Shown: in pieces, positions 1 through 11,233 of the stretch
Layout of the letters: the number at the start of each line of letters is the position of its first letter
Numbering within the stretch: position 1 is the first letter of the stretch
Assembly (NCBI GenBank): GCA_015657535.1
Contig: JADHZB010001663.1
Location: forward strand, 1-64,000
From: Nephromyces sp. MM_2019
Taxonomy: Eukaryota > Apicomplexa > Aconoidasida > Nephromycida
Direction: 5' to 3'
DNA length: 64,000 bases
Position numbers and translations under genes: made by a program
The notes under the pieces: model-generated
What the model was told of the DNA's origin: nothing
Databases searched by the model: none
What the model saw: only the letters and a program-made list of their open reading frames with translations

Positions 1-1
1 C

Positions 2-2509
2 CGTCGAGGCTCAACTGAGCCTACGAATATCTCAGCTCCTTCACACCCCCCTCCCCTCGCAGAGACTAGTTATAACAGAGTAGATAAGGGGGAGTTATCA
101 ACGGTGCAGGAGAGAGCGAATCTTCAACCTCTTCAGCCTCATAACATGAGGAGGAGGCAGTTCTTCAAGGCAAACCCCCCCGGTATGTGTGAATCTTTGC
201 CAGCTCAAGGTAACTCGAGCTCTGAGGAGGTGCGTACTGCTCATTTCAAGGCAAACCCCCCGGGTGTGCATGAATCTTCGTCCAAGGAAGGAAGATCTCC
301 TCTTTCTGGTAGCTTGGAGGTATCTCTCTTAACTGAGGTGGGAACATCTTCTCACCCGCCTAGCTTAAGGAGATCGATATTTACTGAGGAGGGGAGATAT
401 TCGCTCCCTCCCAGCATGGAGATATCCCATTTAACTGAGCGGGGAAGATCTTCTTTCCCTCCTAGTTTAGAAGGAGAGATGAATGTGATGAGCTCCCTTC
501 ATGTAAGCCCTACGTCTTTCGGTGAATTGCAATCATCTGCACAATACACACATCAGCCATATGAAGGCTTCTCTTCACCCTTCACAGCGCTACCTCGAGC
601 ACAAGTGGTTGAGTATGATACTGCGAGGGGTTTGGTGATGGATAGAGGTGTGCGAGGTGCTGCATATACCATCGCTCACCATCTTCAGCCTGGTGAAATT
701 GCCTCTAGAACTTTCAGGGACAGCGAGCCTTTGATTTCAATGCCTCCCCATGAGCTAGCAGGATTAGATGGTAGTACTGCTGGTGCAACACACACACGCC
801 AACTTAGTAGTGGTTTCGGTGAATCAAGCTTTTTGGCGGGTAGTAATGGTGGCATGACGCACACGCACCAACATATGGCTAGTCTTGGTGAATCAGGCTT
901 GTCTGTGGGTAGTCAAAACGCCACACACACTCCCCATCTTCCCAAAGCCCCCCCCCACACCTTACAATCACGACGTCACACTCACACACCCCATCTTCCT
1001 GAAGACCCTTGCCAACCCTTTGAAGCAGGAAAAATCACTGCTTTAAGGCATGAAGCTCTCTTCTCGGGGATATCGTCTTCAATGCATGCGTTGAATGATC
1101 CTACCCACCACAGCCAACTAGTGGGTGATTTGACTGAGGGAAGTGGCGATAGCTGCTCCCTTAGCTCAGCGCCTAGGCTAGAGGATGGACTGTCAGCCTT
1201 TCGGCTAAGAAATAGACCCCACACAACTGTGTATCCCATCCGAAACCGTAGAGATCAAGCAGACCAGCGTTTAGTCATCCCTCCCTCCCAGCATGGTAAC
1301 TCTCCGGTGGCTAGGGTAGGTGGAAAGCTGCCGAACAAGTTGTATGCTAGTACCTTTTCCCCCCTCTATAATGTAGCGGAAGAAGCTTCACCCCCTCCCT
1401 ATCAGCAGGTGGAGAATGCCTCTTCACTTCGCTCCCCACTAGCAATGATGCAAGACGATTCAAGTAAGATTCCCCACCCACCAGATAGCTCGATATCACT
1501 CACTGGGGGTAGCTCCGAAGCTTTGCAGCTTCATCCCTATGGTAGCAGCAGAAACCCTGCTGGGAGCAGTGTAGTTTCCCCTCCTTATGGATGGACAAGA
1601 AGTAGCATACACACCACCTCTTCCTCCCCCTCTTCTTTTGATAGTAGAGCGAAGTCTTCTTCCTCTGTTTCCTTGGGTTTTGCCTCTTGTGAAGGCGTGT
1701 GTAGCGTGGGAGCAGCATCGATTTCACGATTCGGTGTGCAACTCCCTCTTGTGGGTGGGTGCGGAAGAGGAGATGACGAGAACAATCCCACAAGCCCCAA
1801 CTACTATGGAGATAGTTGTGGTGCACACCCCCGTCATGGTGGAGGGAGTGGAAGGGGAGGTGACGAGAATAATCCCGCCACCCCCCACTACTATGAAACT
1901 GGTGGTAGCCTCCCCCCCCCCTCGATGATGAGGGCGCCTGCCAAGACAGGAGGGACGATTGCTGGGGAACACACACAATACAGTGCTTATAGAGCTGATG
2001 CGCCATTTCTGCAGCATAGCCACAAAGGTAGCAGTTTGGGTAGAGGGGATTTCTCCCCTATAACCTTCCCCCCCTTCTTCCCCCCTCCTACCACCCAGAG
2101 GGGGCCTAATAAGCCTTTAGGGCCGTCAGGAGATGCGAAGAAGCAGTTCCGAGGTGTGCGTCACCAGCACTTTACACGGGGAGGTAGTAGTGTTACTAGA
2201 GGAGGCCACCCCCCTCTTAGCTTACACGGGGATAACCTCTCTAGACACTACTACCCCTCTGTGCTCCCGCACAATACGTCTTCAGCAGCTCCCCCCCCCA
2301 ACTATGGTGATTCCCACAACCCCTTCAATACTAGCAGAAGCAAGAGTGGCTTAAGTAAGTCGATCCCTAACCCACCGTCTTTTCACTCTCGCGTTGACAC
2401 CGTCAAACCTCCCCCCCCCCGTTACCTGGCGATAGGGGGGTCGATCTCGAATGGCTTCTCCACCTCTCATACCTTTCCTCAAGGGAAAGGTCTTCAACTC
2501 GACCATTGA
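2..2509 (+). CDS. 3' part of a large, repeat-rich disordered protein (5' end outside window)
   Basis: I do not recognise this protein and see no known domain. The frame is open from base 2 to a TGA at 2507-2509, giving 835 residues. No ATG is needed, because there is no in-frame stop between the window edge and the first candidate starts, so this is the 3' part of a longer gene or exon. The composition is Ser, Pro, Gly, His, Asn and Thr rich, as expected of an intrinsically disordered protein. Internal repeats are clear: three perfect-length 17-residue units (51 bp each, starting at 311, 362 and 413, core pattern S-L/M-E..LTE.G...PP), two FKANPPG motifs, and an 84-bp duplication near 1756 and 1840 coding for DENNP..P.YY. 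Four C-runs of 9-10 bases (around 948, 1912, 2291, 2411) code for proline stretches. Consensus-like GTAAG donors inside the frame (near 1465 and 2354) leave open that part of it is intronic. A real coding region is likely. Its function is unknown. Confidence 0.7.
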   Translation, partial: RRGSTEPTNISAPSHPPPLAETSYNRVDKGELSTVQERANLQPLQPHNMRRRQFFKANPPGMCESLPAQGNSSSEEVRTAHFKANPPGVHESSSKEGRSPLSGSLEVSLLTEVGTSSHPPSLRRSIFTEEGRYSLPPSMEISHLTERGRSSFPPSLEGEMNVMSSLHVSPTSFGELQSSAQYTHQPYEGFSSPFTALPRAQVVEYDTARGLVMDRGVRGAAYTIAHHLQPGEIASRTFRDSEPLISMPPHELAGLDGSTAGATHTRQLSSGFGESSFLAGSNGGMTHTHQHMASLGESGLSVGSQNATHTPHLPKAPPHTLQSRRHTHTPHLPEDPCQPFEAGKITALRHEALFSGISSSMHALNDPTHHSQLVGDLTEGSGDSCSLSSAPRLEDGLSAFRLRNRPHTTVYPIRNRRDQADQRLVIPPSQHGNSPVARVGGKLPNKLYASTFSPLYNVAEEASPPPYQQVENASSLRSPLAMMQDDSSKIPHPPDSSISLTGGSSEALQLHPYGSSRNPAGSSVVSPPYGWTRSSIHTTSSSPSSFDSRAKSSSSVSLGFASCEGVCSVGAASISRFGVQLPLVGGCGRGDDENNPTSPNYYGDSCGAHPRHGGGSGRGGDENNPATPHYYETGGSLPPPSMMRAPAKTGGTIAGEHTQYSAYRADAPFLQHSHKGSSLGRGDFSPITFPPFFPPPTTQRGPNKPLGPSGDAKKQFRGVRHQHFTRGGSSVTRGGHPPLSLHGDNLSRHYYPSVLPHNTSSAAPPPNYGDSHNPFNTSRSKSGLSKSIPNPPSFHSRVDTVKPPPPRYLAIGGSISNGFSTSHTFPQGKGLQLDH

Positions 2510-2514
2510 GCTTC

Positions 2515-2860
2515 TAACCACACTGGTAAGCATTGGAGGTGGGGGGTGATGGGGGGTAGTGGTGTGGTTGGGTGTGGTGCTGGTGTGGTGGTGGGGGGTG
2601 AGGTGGGGGTGCATGTGGAGGGTAACGTGGGGATTGAGGTGGGGGGTGAGGTGCAATCTTAAGCTGGGTCCTTGATGCTCATAATTGTGGGTGATTAAGA
2701 GGAAGGTGAGGTGGAGGGTGAGAAGGGGGGTCTCAAAAATGGTCTGAAGCTGGGTCTTCGATGCTCAATGTGTCAACTGATTAAGAGAGGGGTAAAGGGT
2801 AGGTATGGCCGTGGGTGAGGGGGGGGTTAAAGTCGTGCGTGAGGTGGGGGGTGATGATGG
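2515..2860 (+). repeat. G-rich degenerate tandem repeats directly after the stop codon
   Basis: Starting a few bases after the TGA at 2509, the plus strand carries runs of 4 to 9 G in a GAGGTGGGGGGTGAGG-like theme, at about 2536, 2592, 2636, 2706 and 2841. Two longer related segments share the string AAGCTGGGT.. followed by GATGCTCA. They start about 85 bp apart, near 2661 and 2746. The pattern is a decayed tandem array of about 85-95 bp. In a transcript of the upstream gene these would be G-runs in the 3' UTR, capable in principle of forming G-quadruplexes. Confidence 0.65.
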
Positions 2861-4194
2861 AATGGATTTTTGCGCATTTTTCGAGGTTTTTGAGGCTTCT
2901 GTTCTATGCTTTTCACCGGGTATTCTGCAGTGCTAGCAGAGCTCAAGGATTTCTAGGGGGGCGTGTGCTATTCGTGCTTTGGGGGAGTTTTTTCTGTATC
3001 TTCATACTACCGAATCAGGATAATCCTATATAAAACTTAGAGGCTGTTGGGTGTGTGTTTGAGTGGTGGCTATAGGTACTGAAGCATGTGAAGTATATCT
3101 GCATTTTTGCGTGTGCGCATCACTCAATCGGTTCAGGATTTTCTTTCTCTGCAGGGGAAGAAGGAAGTCTTCTTAATGCTTGTACAAGACACCTTCACCT
3201 GGCTGAACTATGCAGGAGTAATTTACTGTTTTTTCCAGTTTGAAATGTGTGTGTGTGTGTGTGTGTGGGTGTCTGTGAGGTGAATCGTGTCAATCTGAGC
3301 CTTAGCTGTGCAGCCTTAATGAATAGTGTGTGTTATCCTCCATTCACTACCCTCTATTCAGCACCTCCTGACGCTATTTTGTAGATCAATTCGCATAAAA
3401 TTTCAATCTTCCTCCCGGTGTATGTACACTGCTATTGCGAATTTTACCCCTTCGATGCTATAAGCTATAATTTGAAAGTTTACACAATTCCCTTTTGTAA
3501 GCGAATTTTATCATCTTTTGTTATCTTTATTTCTTAAAGATGTTTTTTGTCGATTTTTTGAGGGTTTTTTGTCGTTTTTCGAGGTTTTTCGAGGTTTCTT
3601 TGAGGTTTGTTGATGTTTTACGTGATTTTCTGGGGCTTTTCGTGGCTTTTTTTATATTTTTTGTTGTAAATTAAAGGGGAAAAATTTTTTTTCGTAGCGG
3701 AGGCGCAAAAACATAGAAAATTGATGCATTTCATTGATAAATTCAATAGGTATTCTGGAGAAGATATGTGCCAAAAATTCTTTTTTATTACTGCATCGTA
3801 ATGCATGCTCTATTTTTCAAGGTATTTGGAGAAGGTGATGTGTGTGTGTGTGCGTAAGGCTTATTTCCTCTATATGAGTCCTATTTTAATGCATGAATGT
3901 GTGTGAGTTTATGATGAGTAAAGCTTTTAAGAAAAGATCTGAGAGAATTGCCAGCGGAATTCACACACGGACCTAGATACAGATGAGCACAGTAGCCTGC
4001 GAGAATCATACACAGATGTGAGCAGATGCATACACAGATCCACTGGGCACTTAAAAACAGACACCCAGATGCACACAGATACACACTCGTGGATACGAAC
4101 GAACAAAAACGCACGCAGCTCTAGGCAGAGGCATGCAAACACACGTAAACGCAAAGCAACACGCATACATACACCTGCACGTACACACACGCGT

Positions 4195-4227
4195 GTGTGC
4201 GCAAAAATACTCAGACACACAAGCACG

Positions 4228-4263
<36 letters not shown>

Positions 4264-4326
4264 TGCATATGCACACGAATACGCATACACACACACACAC
4301 ACACACACGCATGCATATGCACACGA

Positions 4327-4361
<35 letters not shown>

Positions 4362-4400
4362 TGCATATGCACACGAACACGCATACACATGCATTTGCAC
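4195..4400. repeat. Compound (CA)n satellite with a 26-bp spacer repeated three times
   Basis: Pure CA runs alternate with a nearly identical spacer beginning GCATGCATATGCACACGAA, found at about 4261, 4309 and 4358. This gives a higher-order period of about 48-49 bp. It is the main place in the 2.9-9.5 kb tract where the plus strand reads CA instead of TG. All six frames read as His/Thr or Cys/Val strings, so the overlapping open frames are not genes. Confidence 0.85.
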
Positions 4401-6332
4401 ACACCTACATAATATCATGCTTAAATGGGCACACAAAGGATGCACTTGAAAGCTTAAATTCAAATGGCTGCATCTTCTGTGTGTGTTTAGCCTGGATAGT
4501 CATTGTAGGGTAGTTCATGTATGTCGAACAATAGAATAAGCTATGGATAGGCTTCAATGTTATTAAGTCCTGCTTCATTTACTTTAGTGAATGCGATACT
4601 AAGGTAAAGTGTGTTCCCAGCAACACACAGAATGTGATTACTATCTGGTTAAAGCTTACTTGGGGTATGCGTTGATTTAGCCTAGTGTGTGTATTGTACT
4701 CACATTGTGAGTGCTGTGGTCATAGTGTGTGTATGTCTTATGAGATCTTTGTGTGCTGTAGTAGCAGTGCAGGTATGGTTTAGTCGCTCTGTGTGTGCAT
4801 TGTAGTGTCTCTGCGTGTGCTATAGCATCAGTATGAAAGCTGTAGTCAAAGTGTGTGTGTGTGTGTGTGTGTATTTTAGTATCGCTATGTGCTTTAGTAG
4901 CAGTTTGTATGTTTTTAGTCGCTTTGGGTATGTGCAGTATATCAGTGTGTGCTGTAGTCTCTATGTGGTTGTATTCATCTGTTTGTGTGTGTATATATAT
5001 AGTATTGCAGCGTGTGTTTTTGTCTCTCTATATGTGTTGTAGTAATCTCTCCTCTGCAGTATTTCAGTGTGTGTCATAGTCTCTCTTCTTCTGCCGCTCT
5101 CTCTGTTCCTCTGCGTCTGCCTTTTTCTGTGTGCGTGTGCTCTTTTAAGGCTTCTCACTAATCATCGGCTCATTTCTCTGCTTTGTTGTTTTTTGCTGCT
5201 TTGAGCAATTTTTTGTTATTTTTGAGGGAATTTGGGTTTCTAAGCCGCTAAAATTGTATTTTTTGGAGGTTTTCACTTCCTCCTCTGATAAAAGCTTGCA
5301 TCATTGAGAGATAGCATCTATATGTGCATGAATTTATGTGTGTGCAGCTCTCTGTATGTGTGTGTGCAACTCTCTGCATGCGTGTGGGTCTCTCTATATA
5401 TGTGTGGGTCTCTCTGTATGCGTGTGTTACTCTGCTTTTTTCAATATACTCCCCGCATGAGTAGTCACTGTCCCTGTCTTATTAATCCGGCAAAAGTACC
5501 GGAAGAATTAAGAAAATACAAAGAGAATAAGAAACTCTCGCACACTGTGCGCTCTCTGATATTGTGTATGTGTGTGGGAAGTTTTTTATCTATACATATT
5601 TTTGAAGTGTACGTACACCGAGTAGCTGGTTTGCAATTTTGATTTTTGTGTATGCCCACAGGTTGAAAGGTGGCACAAGCTGTTTTTCCCTCTAAAAATT
5701 GTGTGTGTGCAAGTGTGGGATTGCGTTTAGGGCATTGCTGTGTGTTTTATTCAAATCAATAATTACCACAGCTGATGATGTATATGAATTACCGAGTCCT
5801 CTTTTATTTCGCCTATTATTATAGTAGCTATTGCAAACATATTGCTAGGCTGATGCCTGGTTATGTATGTATGAGCGCATCTGTAAAATATTGTAAATTA
5901 CTACAAGTTGAAGTATTCCTTCTAGGAGAAGGTGTGTGTGTGCGTCTGTGCGATTTGTATAAGTTTGTGTGTGAATTTATGTGTGCATATGTGCGATTTA
6001 CATAAGTTTGTGTGTGCATTTAACTTGTTTGGCGAGTTTGTGTGTGAGTTTGAATCTCTGCTTTAGCTTTTCTGTGGGTTTGTGTGTGTATTGGTATGCA
6101 TTCTGGGTTCATGCTCTTGATTCGCTAATTCTGAATGCTACTCACGACTTGATATTATTTTCATAGCTGCAATGCCATCCTACTTCGTAGCTGGGAGATT
6201 CTGCGTGTAATTACACTCGATCTGCGTAGTTTCCTGAGAATAGGGTGATGCCTGGGCGTATACGCTATTGCATATATTCTTACATTTTCTAATAATGTTC
6301 CTACATATAAGAAAAAAAAACACGCACGCACG

Positions 6333-6368
<36 letters not shown>

Positions 6369-8068
6369 GCTTGCTCTCAAGCAGGTTTTGCCTATTTTTG
6401 TGTCGTGAATTCCGCTATCAGCACGACTCTCCTACTTTTTTGCCTTTTTGCGTCTCACCTGCGATAGGAATGCTGCCTATGTGTGTGTGTGCGGATCTGT
6501 GTGCTTGCATGTCTTGTGGTGTGTAGTATAGCTATGTATGTATCTTTATTTTGGAATCTATAAGTACATCTTTATTCATCTTTGTGTGTGTGCGGTATGA
6601 TTTTGCTGTGTAGTTTATTTAATCTGAATATAAATTTTGAAGCTTCTTCAATGAGTTTGTGTGTTGGGCTTTAAATTTTGCTTCATTTGATTGTTTGTGT
6701 GAGCCTTAAGCATATATGGCTGACTACTGAATTTTGTGTCGCACTTTATGCATCTCTTTAAGCTGTGTGTGCATATGAAAAATCTGCTTAACCGAATTGT
6801 TTAGGTTCTAAGTTGAAAGAATTCAAGCGTGTTTACACTGTCTTGTGTGTGTGTGTGTGTGTGAACTCTGTTTCTCACTGTTTATTTCCTACAGATTTTT
6901 ATGCTGACCGTTTACTTCAACCTATGTGTGTGTGTGTGTGGGAGTTGTCCATCAGCATGTGTTTTCTTCCCTTGTATGCACCCGTGTTTCGTCGCATGTG
7001 TTGTTTGCTAGTTTTTCTATTCTAGTGGTGAGTAGCAAATACATTTAAATCCTTGTGTGTTGTTTGCTAAACTCTGTATTCTAATGGAAATTAGTATATG
7101 CATATCATTGCATTTTTGTTGAGCTTCAAACACCGCTTGTGTATGTACATTACTGCTTTTTAAAATGCTTTGGTTGAGTCAATGCTCAATGACAGTGTGC
7201 TTTCCCACACAAACGATTGTTGCGTGTAGAGAAGCTGCCGTTATTAGGATTATTTTATTGATAGTTTAGCTTCAACGCATCGTTTGACTGCGTGTGTGTG
7301 TTAAGCTCGCTGTTTTATTTAACTGCATTAGCTTGGAGAGACTAGCAGTTCTACTGTATATATTGAAGCGGGTCTTGCATTTTAGTGCACCAGAAAGTGG
7401 ATTGGTTTGTTTCTTTTACTTTCGTGTGTTTTTTTTAATGCCTTAAAACTGTGTGTCGTGAGTCTACATATACCCCAAGTTTATGTATGCTGAGAGTGTC
7501 TCTCTAAACTACGCCTGATGAAACTGTATGTGCGTGCTGTTCCCTTTTCCATGTCTGATGAAAGTGTGTGTGTGTGCATGCTTGTCTCTCATCCATGTCT
7601 GGTGAAAGTTTGTGTGTGTGTGTGTGTGTGCTTTGTAGTCTCTCGCACGTCTATGTCTTGTGAGAGAGAGTATGTGTGTTAGCCTCTCTCTCACATATAT
7701 GCCTAATAAGAGAGTGTGAATCTGAGTCTCAGTCACATCTATGAAGGATAAGATGATGTGTTTTAACAACTCTTTTTCGCATCTATAGCGGATAAGAGTC
7801 TGTGTGCGTATTGTTTCCGCTCGCTCTCTTTCCCACATTAATCGTGATACGTGTTTATAAAATGCTGGATGTGTATAAAATATGTGTGATAGACGTGTGT
7901 GGCATTTTTTTTTAGTTTCATAGGTGCATTGAATATATATGTGTGTTTACGCATATTACTTTGTTGCTTTGCTATAATATCTTAACGGGTGTACTTACAC
8001 CATCTTCGCTTCCAGATTTTGTGGCAGTGCCGCTTTGGCGCTAAATTCTCAATATGCATGTGTGTGTG

Positions 8069-8215
8069 TCTCTTTGTGCGCGTGTGAGGGTGTCTCTTTG
8101 TGCGCGTGTGAGGGTGTCTCTTTGTGTGCGTGTGAGGGTGTCTCTTTGTGTGCGTGTGAGGGTGTCTCTTTGTGTGCGTGTGAGGGTGTCTCTTTGTGCA
8201 TGTGTGTGTGTGTGT
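8069..8215 (+). repeat. 24-bp minisatellite, five full units plus a partial
   Basis: The unit TCTCTTTGTG + YGCGTGTGAGGGTG starts at 8069, 8093, 8117, 8141, 8165 and 8189. The first two copies carry CGCG and the later ones TGCG, and the last grades into (TG)n. Because the period is a multiple of three, it keeps a frame open that reads as an eight-residue repeat (VSLCACEG). There is no sign that it is translated. Confidence 0.9.
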
Positions 8216-9500
8216 GTGAGAACTTCTCTTTCTGTGTGTATGTATGAGTACGTCTCTTTGTGTATGTGTGTGTGTGCGTCTCTTTGTGTGTGTTTCTATG
8301 TGTGTGAGCTTATAGCCTCTCCAAATGCTGTTCTATGCTGCATGCTTATCTTTTTTTTTATTGAGCCACTGCAGCTCCTGAGCTGCAGCCAGTAAATAAT
8401 ACAAGAAGCTCCACACTGCTGCTTTTTAGCCTTTATTTAACACTTCAGTATTATTAGCACACACAGACATACACCTCCCATGCTTTCTACCCTCCAACTC
8501 CCGCTTTTGGGTGGTGCAGCACCCCCCCCCATAAGTGCTCTTCAGGGGGGTACACTAAACGCATTGTGTGTGTGGGGTTGGTGATGAGATTTTTACGCTC
8601 GTAGGGTAGAGAGATATTCATCCTCTGAAGAATCATGAGGTAAGTGCGTGTAATTGAGATTTGCTTCATCCTCAGGTAATGGGCCTGATTTTTGAGCCTG
8701 TGAAGCAGACTAAAGCAATCAGTTTGGACGTTTGTGTGTGTGCGTGTGTTAAAGGAAGGTTAGATTGTGATATGTGAAGAACTCTTTGAAAAAATCACGA
8801 AGATCGAATGATGAATTTATTGAATGTAGGAATACCAGAAGAAGTAGAGCCCAAATTTAGCACATAGAGTCAGAAAGAAACGTACGAAAGAGGAGGGCAA
8901 GTCAAGGAGATAAAGTGCATGTGTGTGGGAGTAGGTGATGGGGAAGAGGAGGTGCAGGTGTGTGGGAGGTGAGGGGGAAGAGGAGGTGCATGTGTGCGGG
9001 ATCAGCTGAAGGGCAGGAGAAACACCACGTACGTATGTGCAACCACCTGCAAAGTAACTGAGAGCCATATGCTTGTGTGCGACCAGTTCAAGGGCAACAG
9101 GAAAGCCCCTTACGTGTGTGCAACCTGCTCAAGGGAAAAACCAGAATCACTCACTTGTTTGCGCCAAACAATTCCAAGGGCAAGTCTCGCACGACTGAGA
9201 CATCAAACTGAAGCCTCGATAAACCTTTCCACCTCAGCACCGAGAGCTTATTTTATTTCTACTTCGCTCAGTCTAGTGTATGCGAAAATCTGTGCTTCAA
9301 GCTCATGTAAGCACAGTGTGCTTTTTCAACCCCCAGAATCGCTGGTTTTTCGCGAAGTTCCAGTCTACTTTTGAATAAGACTAGGAACTTGCGCTGCTGC
9401 TAGCGTTTATGCAGCATTGCTGTGTGTCTGTGTGTGCGCGTATGTGTTTGTTAATTTGTGTGTGCGTGTGTGAAATTTTTGGACAAAATCTCATTTGTAC

Positions 9501-10439
9501 GCAATATTAATGCACTAGCTGTGCAGCTTTGCCAAGTGTAGTATTCCATTGGAAACTTTGCCGGTTTCTCGAATGCAAACAGGATCTACGCTTCATTAAC
9601 ATAAACTATGCACAGCTGCTACAAGTTGTATTGTGTGCGCAGCAGGTTATCATTGCTTCACCCCCAATTGCCTATTTCGCAGTGTGTGTACACGCTGGGT
9701 TACCTTGAGGTGTACTTAAAGCTTGAGAAGTAGATGAGGGTTTTGCGTATGGGGGCTGCATGCTTTGCGTGTGTATAAGGGGCTTTTTGTGGATAGGAAA
9801 AGGGCTGTGTGCATGGGATAAGCGCTATGTGCACAGGAGGATATCTGCATATGGGCAGGGGTATTGCTCTACCCCTAGAGTTGTGTATATGGGCAGTACA
9901 CTCTTACTATCGCTAGGATCTGCATGAAGTGGGATTCTCTGTATCTTTTTCCATGGTTCCAGTGCTTGAAAGCGATGTGTGTGTGAGCTTAACATGCGTA
10001 TCAGATGGTGTAAGGCCGGCCTCCTATCATCACCTCATCACTACATGCTATGAAGACTCGCCTACTCAACAAGGTATGTGGAGGTGTTTATTACTCTGCA
10101 AACTCCACAATCTGCGATACCTGGTGTGTGTTTCCCACCCCTTCGTCACATACGCTCAAGGATTTTCCCGCAGTTTGCATAGATATTTGGCGTGACTACA
10201 AATAGTGAGAAACAGAAGTGAAATATACTCTCTCAGCAGCACACCCAGTAAGCCGCACCACTGCTAATACACTTCTAAGCAGAACACACCACAGGAGTAG
10301 GCTGTATCTTCAAAGCAACACCCTCCCAGAGAAGTAGGCTTCACTCACCTGCCCCCCTTACCTAGCAAGCATACAATGCACAGCTCAAAAGTCATAAATC
10401 TCTGCAATAAACACCATAACATAGCCTCGTCCTCATTGG
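9501..10439. other. Intergenic sequence, transition from TG-rich to CA-rich plus strand
   Basis: No supported gene. The TG-type simple sequence on the plus strand fades here. Beyond about 10.2 kb the plus strand becomes CA/AC rich. The plus-strand gene ending at 2509 and the minus-strand SUMO gene at 11.2-12.4 kb are convergent, so this is about where transcription units from the two sides would meet. Short open frames at 8994-9374 and 9929-10195 have no recognisable content. Confidence 0.5.
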
Positions 10440-10720
10440 ATGCTTCCTAGACACCACTTTCCACCCTAACACACATAGACCTAAATAACTTATGCAACTT
10501 CTAGGTTAAGTTTATCATCTTTCATAGGCGTGGCGCACCCCACTCACTACCCACCCAAACACATACGCACAGGAAAGGAACCTATAAAGCTTCAAAGTTA
10601 AGTTCATCGCCTTCCATAGGTTTTGAGTACCCCAAAACCCATCCTAAAACACACATACACCTAAATAACTCATGCAGCTTTTAATTTAAGTTTATCATCT
10701 TCCATATACGCAGAGCTCTC
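10440..10720. repeat. Diverged tandem repeat of about 90 bp, three copies
   Basis: The segment TTAAGTTTATCATCTTTCAT and close variants recurs at about 10505, 10597 and 10685. It is preceded in the first and last copies by CCTAAATAACTYATGCA, and followed by a C-rich stretch ending in ACACAYA. The spacing is about 92 and 88 bp. The copies differ at several positions, so this is an old array. Confidence 0.75.
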
Positions 10721-10976
10721 CTTATATGGAGACACACACGTAAGAGACCTGAGTCGCCACCCACCATCTGAGCAACGCAAAAACTCTCTGCAAGCCCTCA
10801 GCATCTCTGCCTGCCTTACTGCATTGGTGGAGCAGCCACCTGCTATTCTACATACTTATTATAGCCAAGCGAAGCAGCACACACACAATAAGAGAGGCAA
10901 CAAGGTGAGCACCCAAGCGCCTGCATTAATGCCTGCACAACCGTCTATATAAGCACCTGCATAAGCGCCTGCATCC

Positions 10977-11175
10977 GTGCAACACACGAGAAAACGCTGA
11001 TCATTGCACAAATATTTCTCACGTTTGAATTGCATGCTTTATCAGTGCAACACACGAGAAAACGCTGAATACCACACACAGCTCTCTCAAGTTTTAATTG
11101 CATTCTTCATCAGTGCAACACACACAAGAAAACTCTGATCGTCACAGATATCTCTCTCATGTTAAATGGATTATC
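10977..11175. repeat. 68-bp tandem repeat, nearly three copies
   Basis: The core GTGCAACACACGAGAAAACG starts at 10977 and 11045, and a slightly changed copy starts at 11113, so the period is exactly 68 bp. The rest of each unit (CTCWCG/AAG TTTWAATTGCAT-type sequence, then TTTATCA or TTCATCA) is also conserved. The array ends about 60 bp from the SUMO stop codon at 11234, so it may lie in the SUMO 3' UTR. Confidence 0.85.
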
Positions 11176-11233
11176 AACCTCCTAGTAGGGTTAGCAATCG
11201 GTAAAGTATAAATTTCTGGAAATATCATCAAAA

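Larger units (their letters stand above)
2861..9500. repeat. Long TG-rich tract with many microsatellites, no gene seen
   Basis: About 6.6 kb in which the plus strand is saturated with TGTGTG-type simple sequence. Examples are the pure runs at 3246-3267, about 4850-4872, 6844-6862 and 7610-7632. There is one CA run at 6335-6367. Short open frames here encode Cys-Val or His-Thr strings and are by-products of the dinucleotide repeats. I see no conserved protein segment or convincing exon. The sequence could be an intergenic region, an unusually long 3' UTR, or introns of an unrecognised plus-strand gene. Confidence 0.7.

Noticed and set aside
982..2354. Antisense and shifted frames of 70-170 codons inside the first gene
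   Set aside because: They overlap the 835-residue frame, and their composition follows from the GC-rich low-complexity coding strand.
3927..4513. Several overlapping open frames on both strands across the (CA)n satellite
   Set aside because: All translate to His-Thr or Cys-Val strings forced by the dinucleotide repeat. There is no start context, conservation or splice structure.
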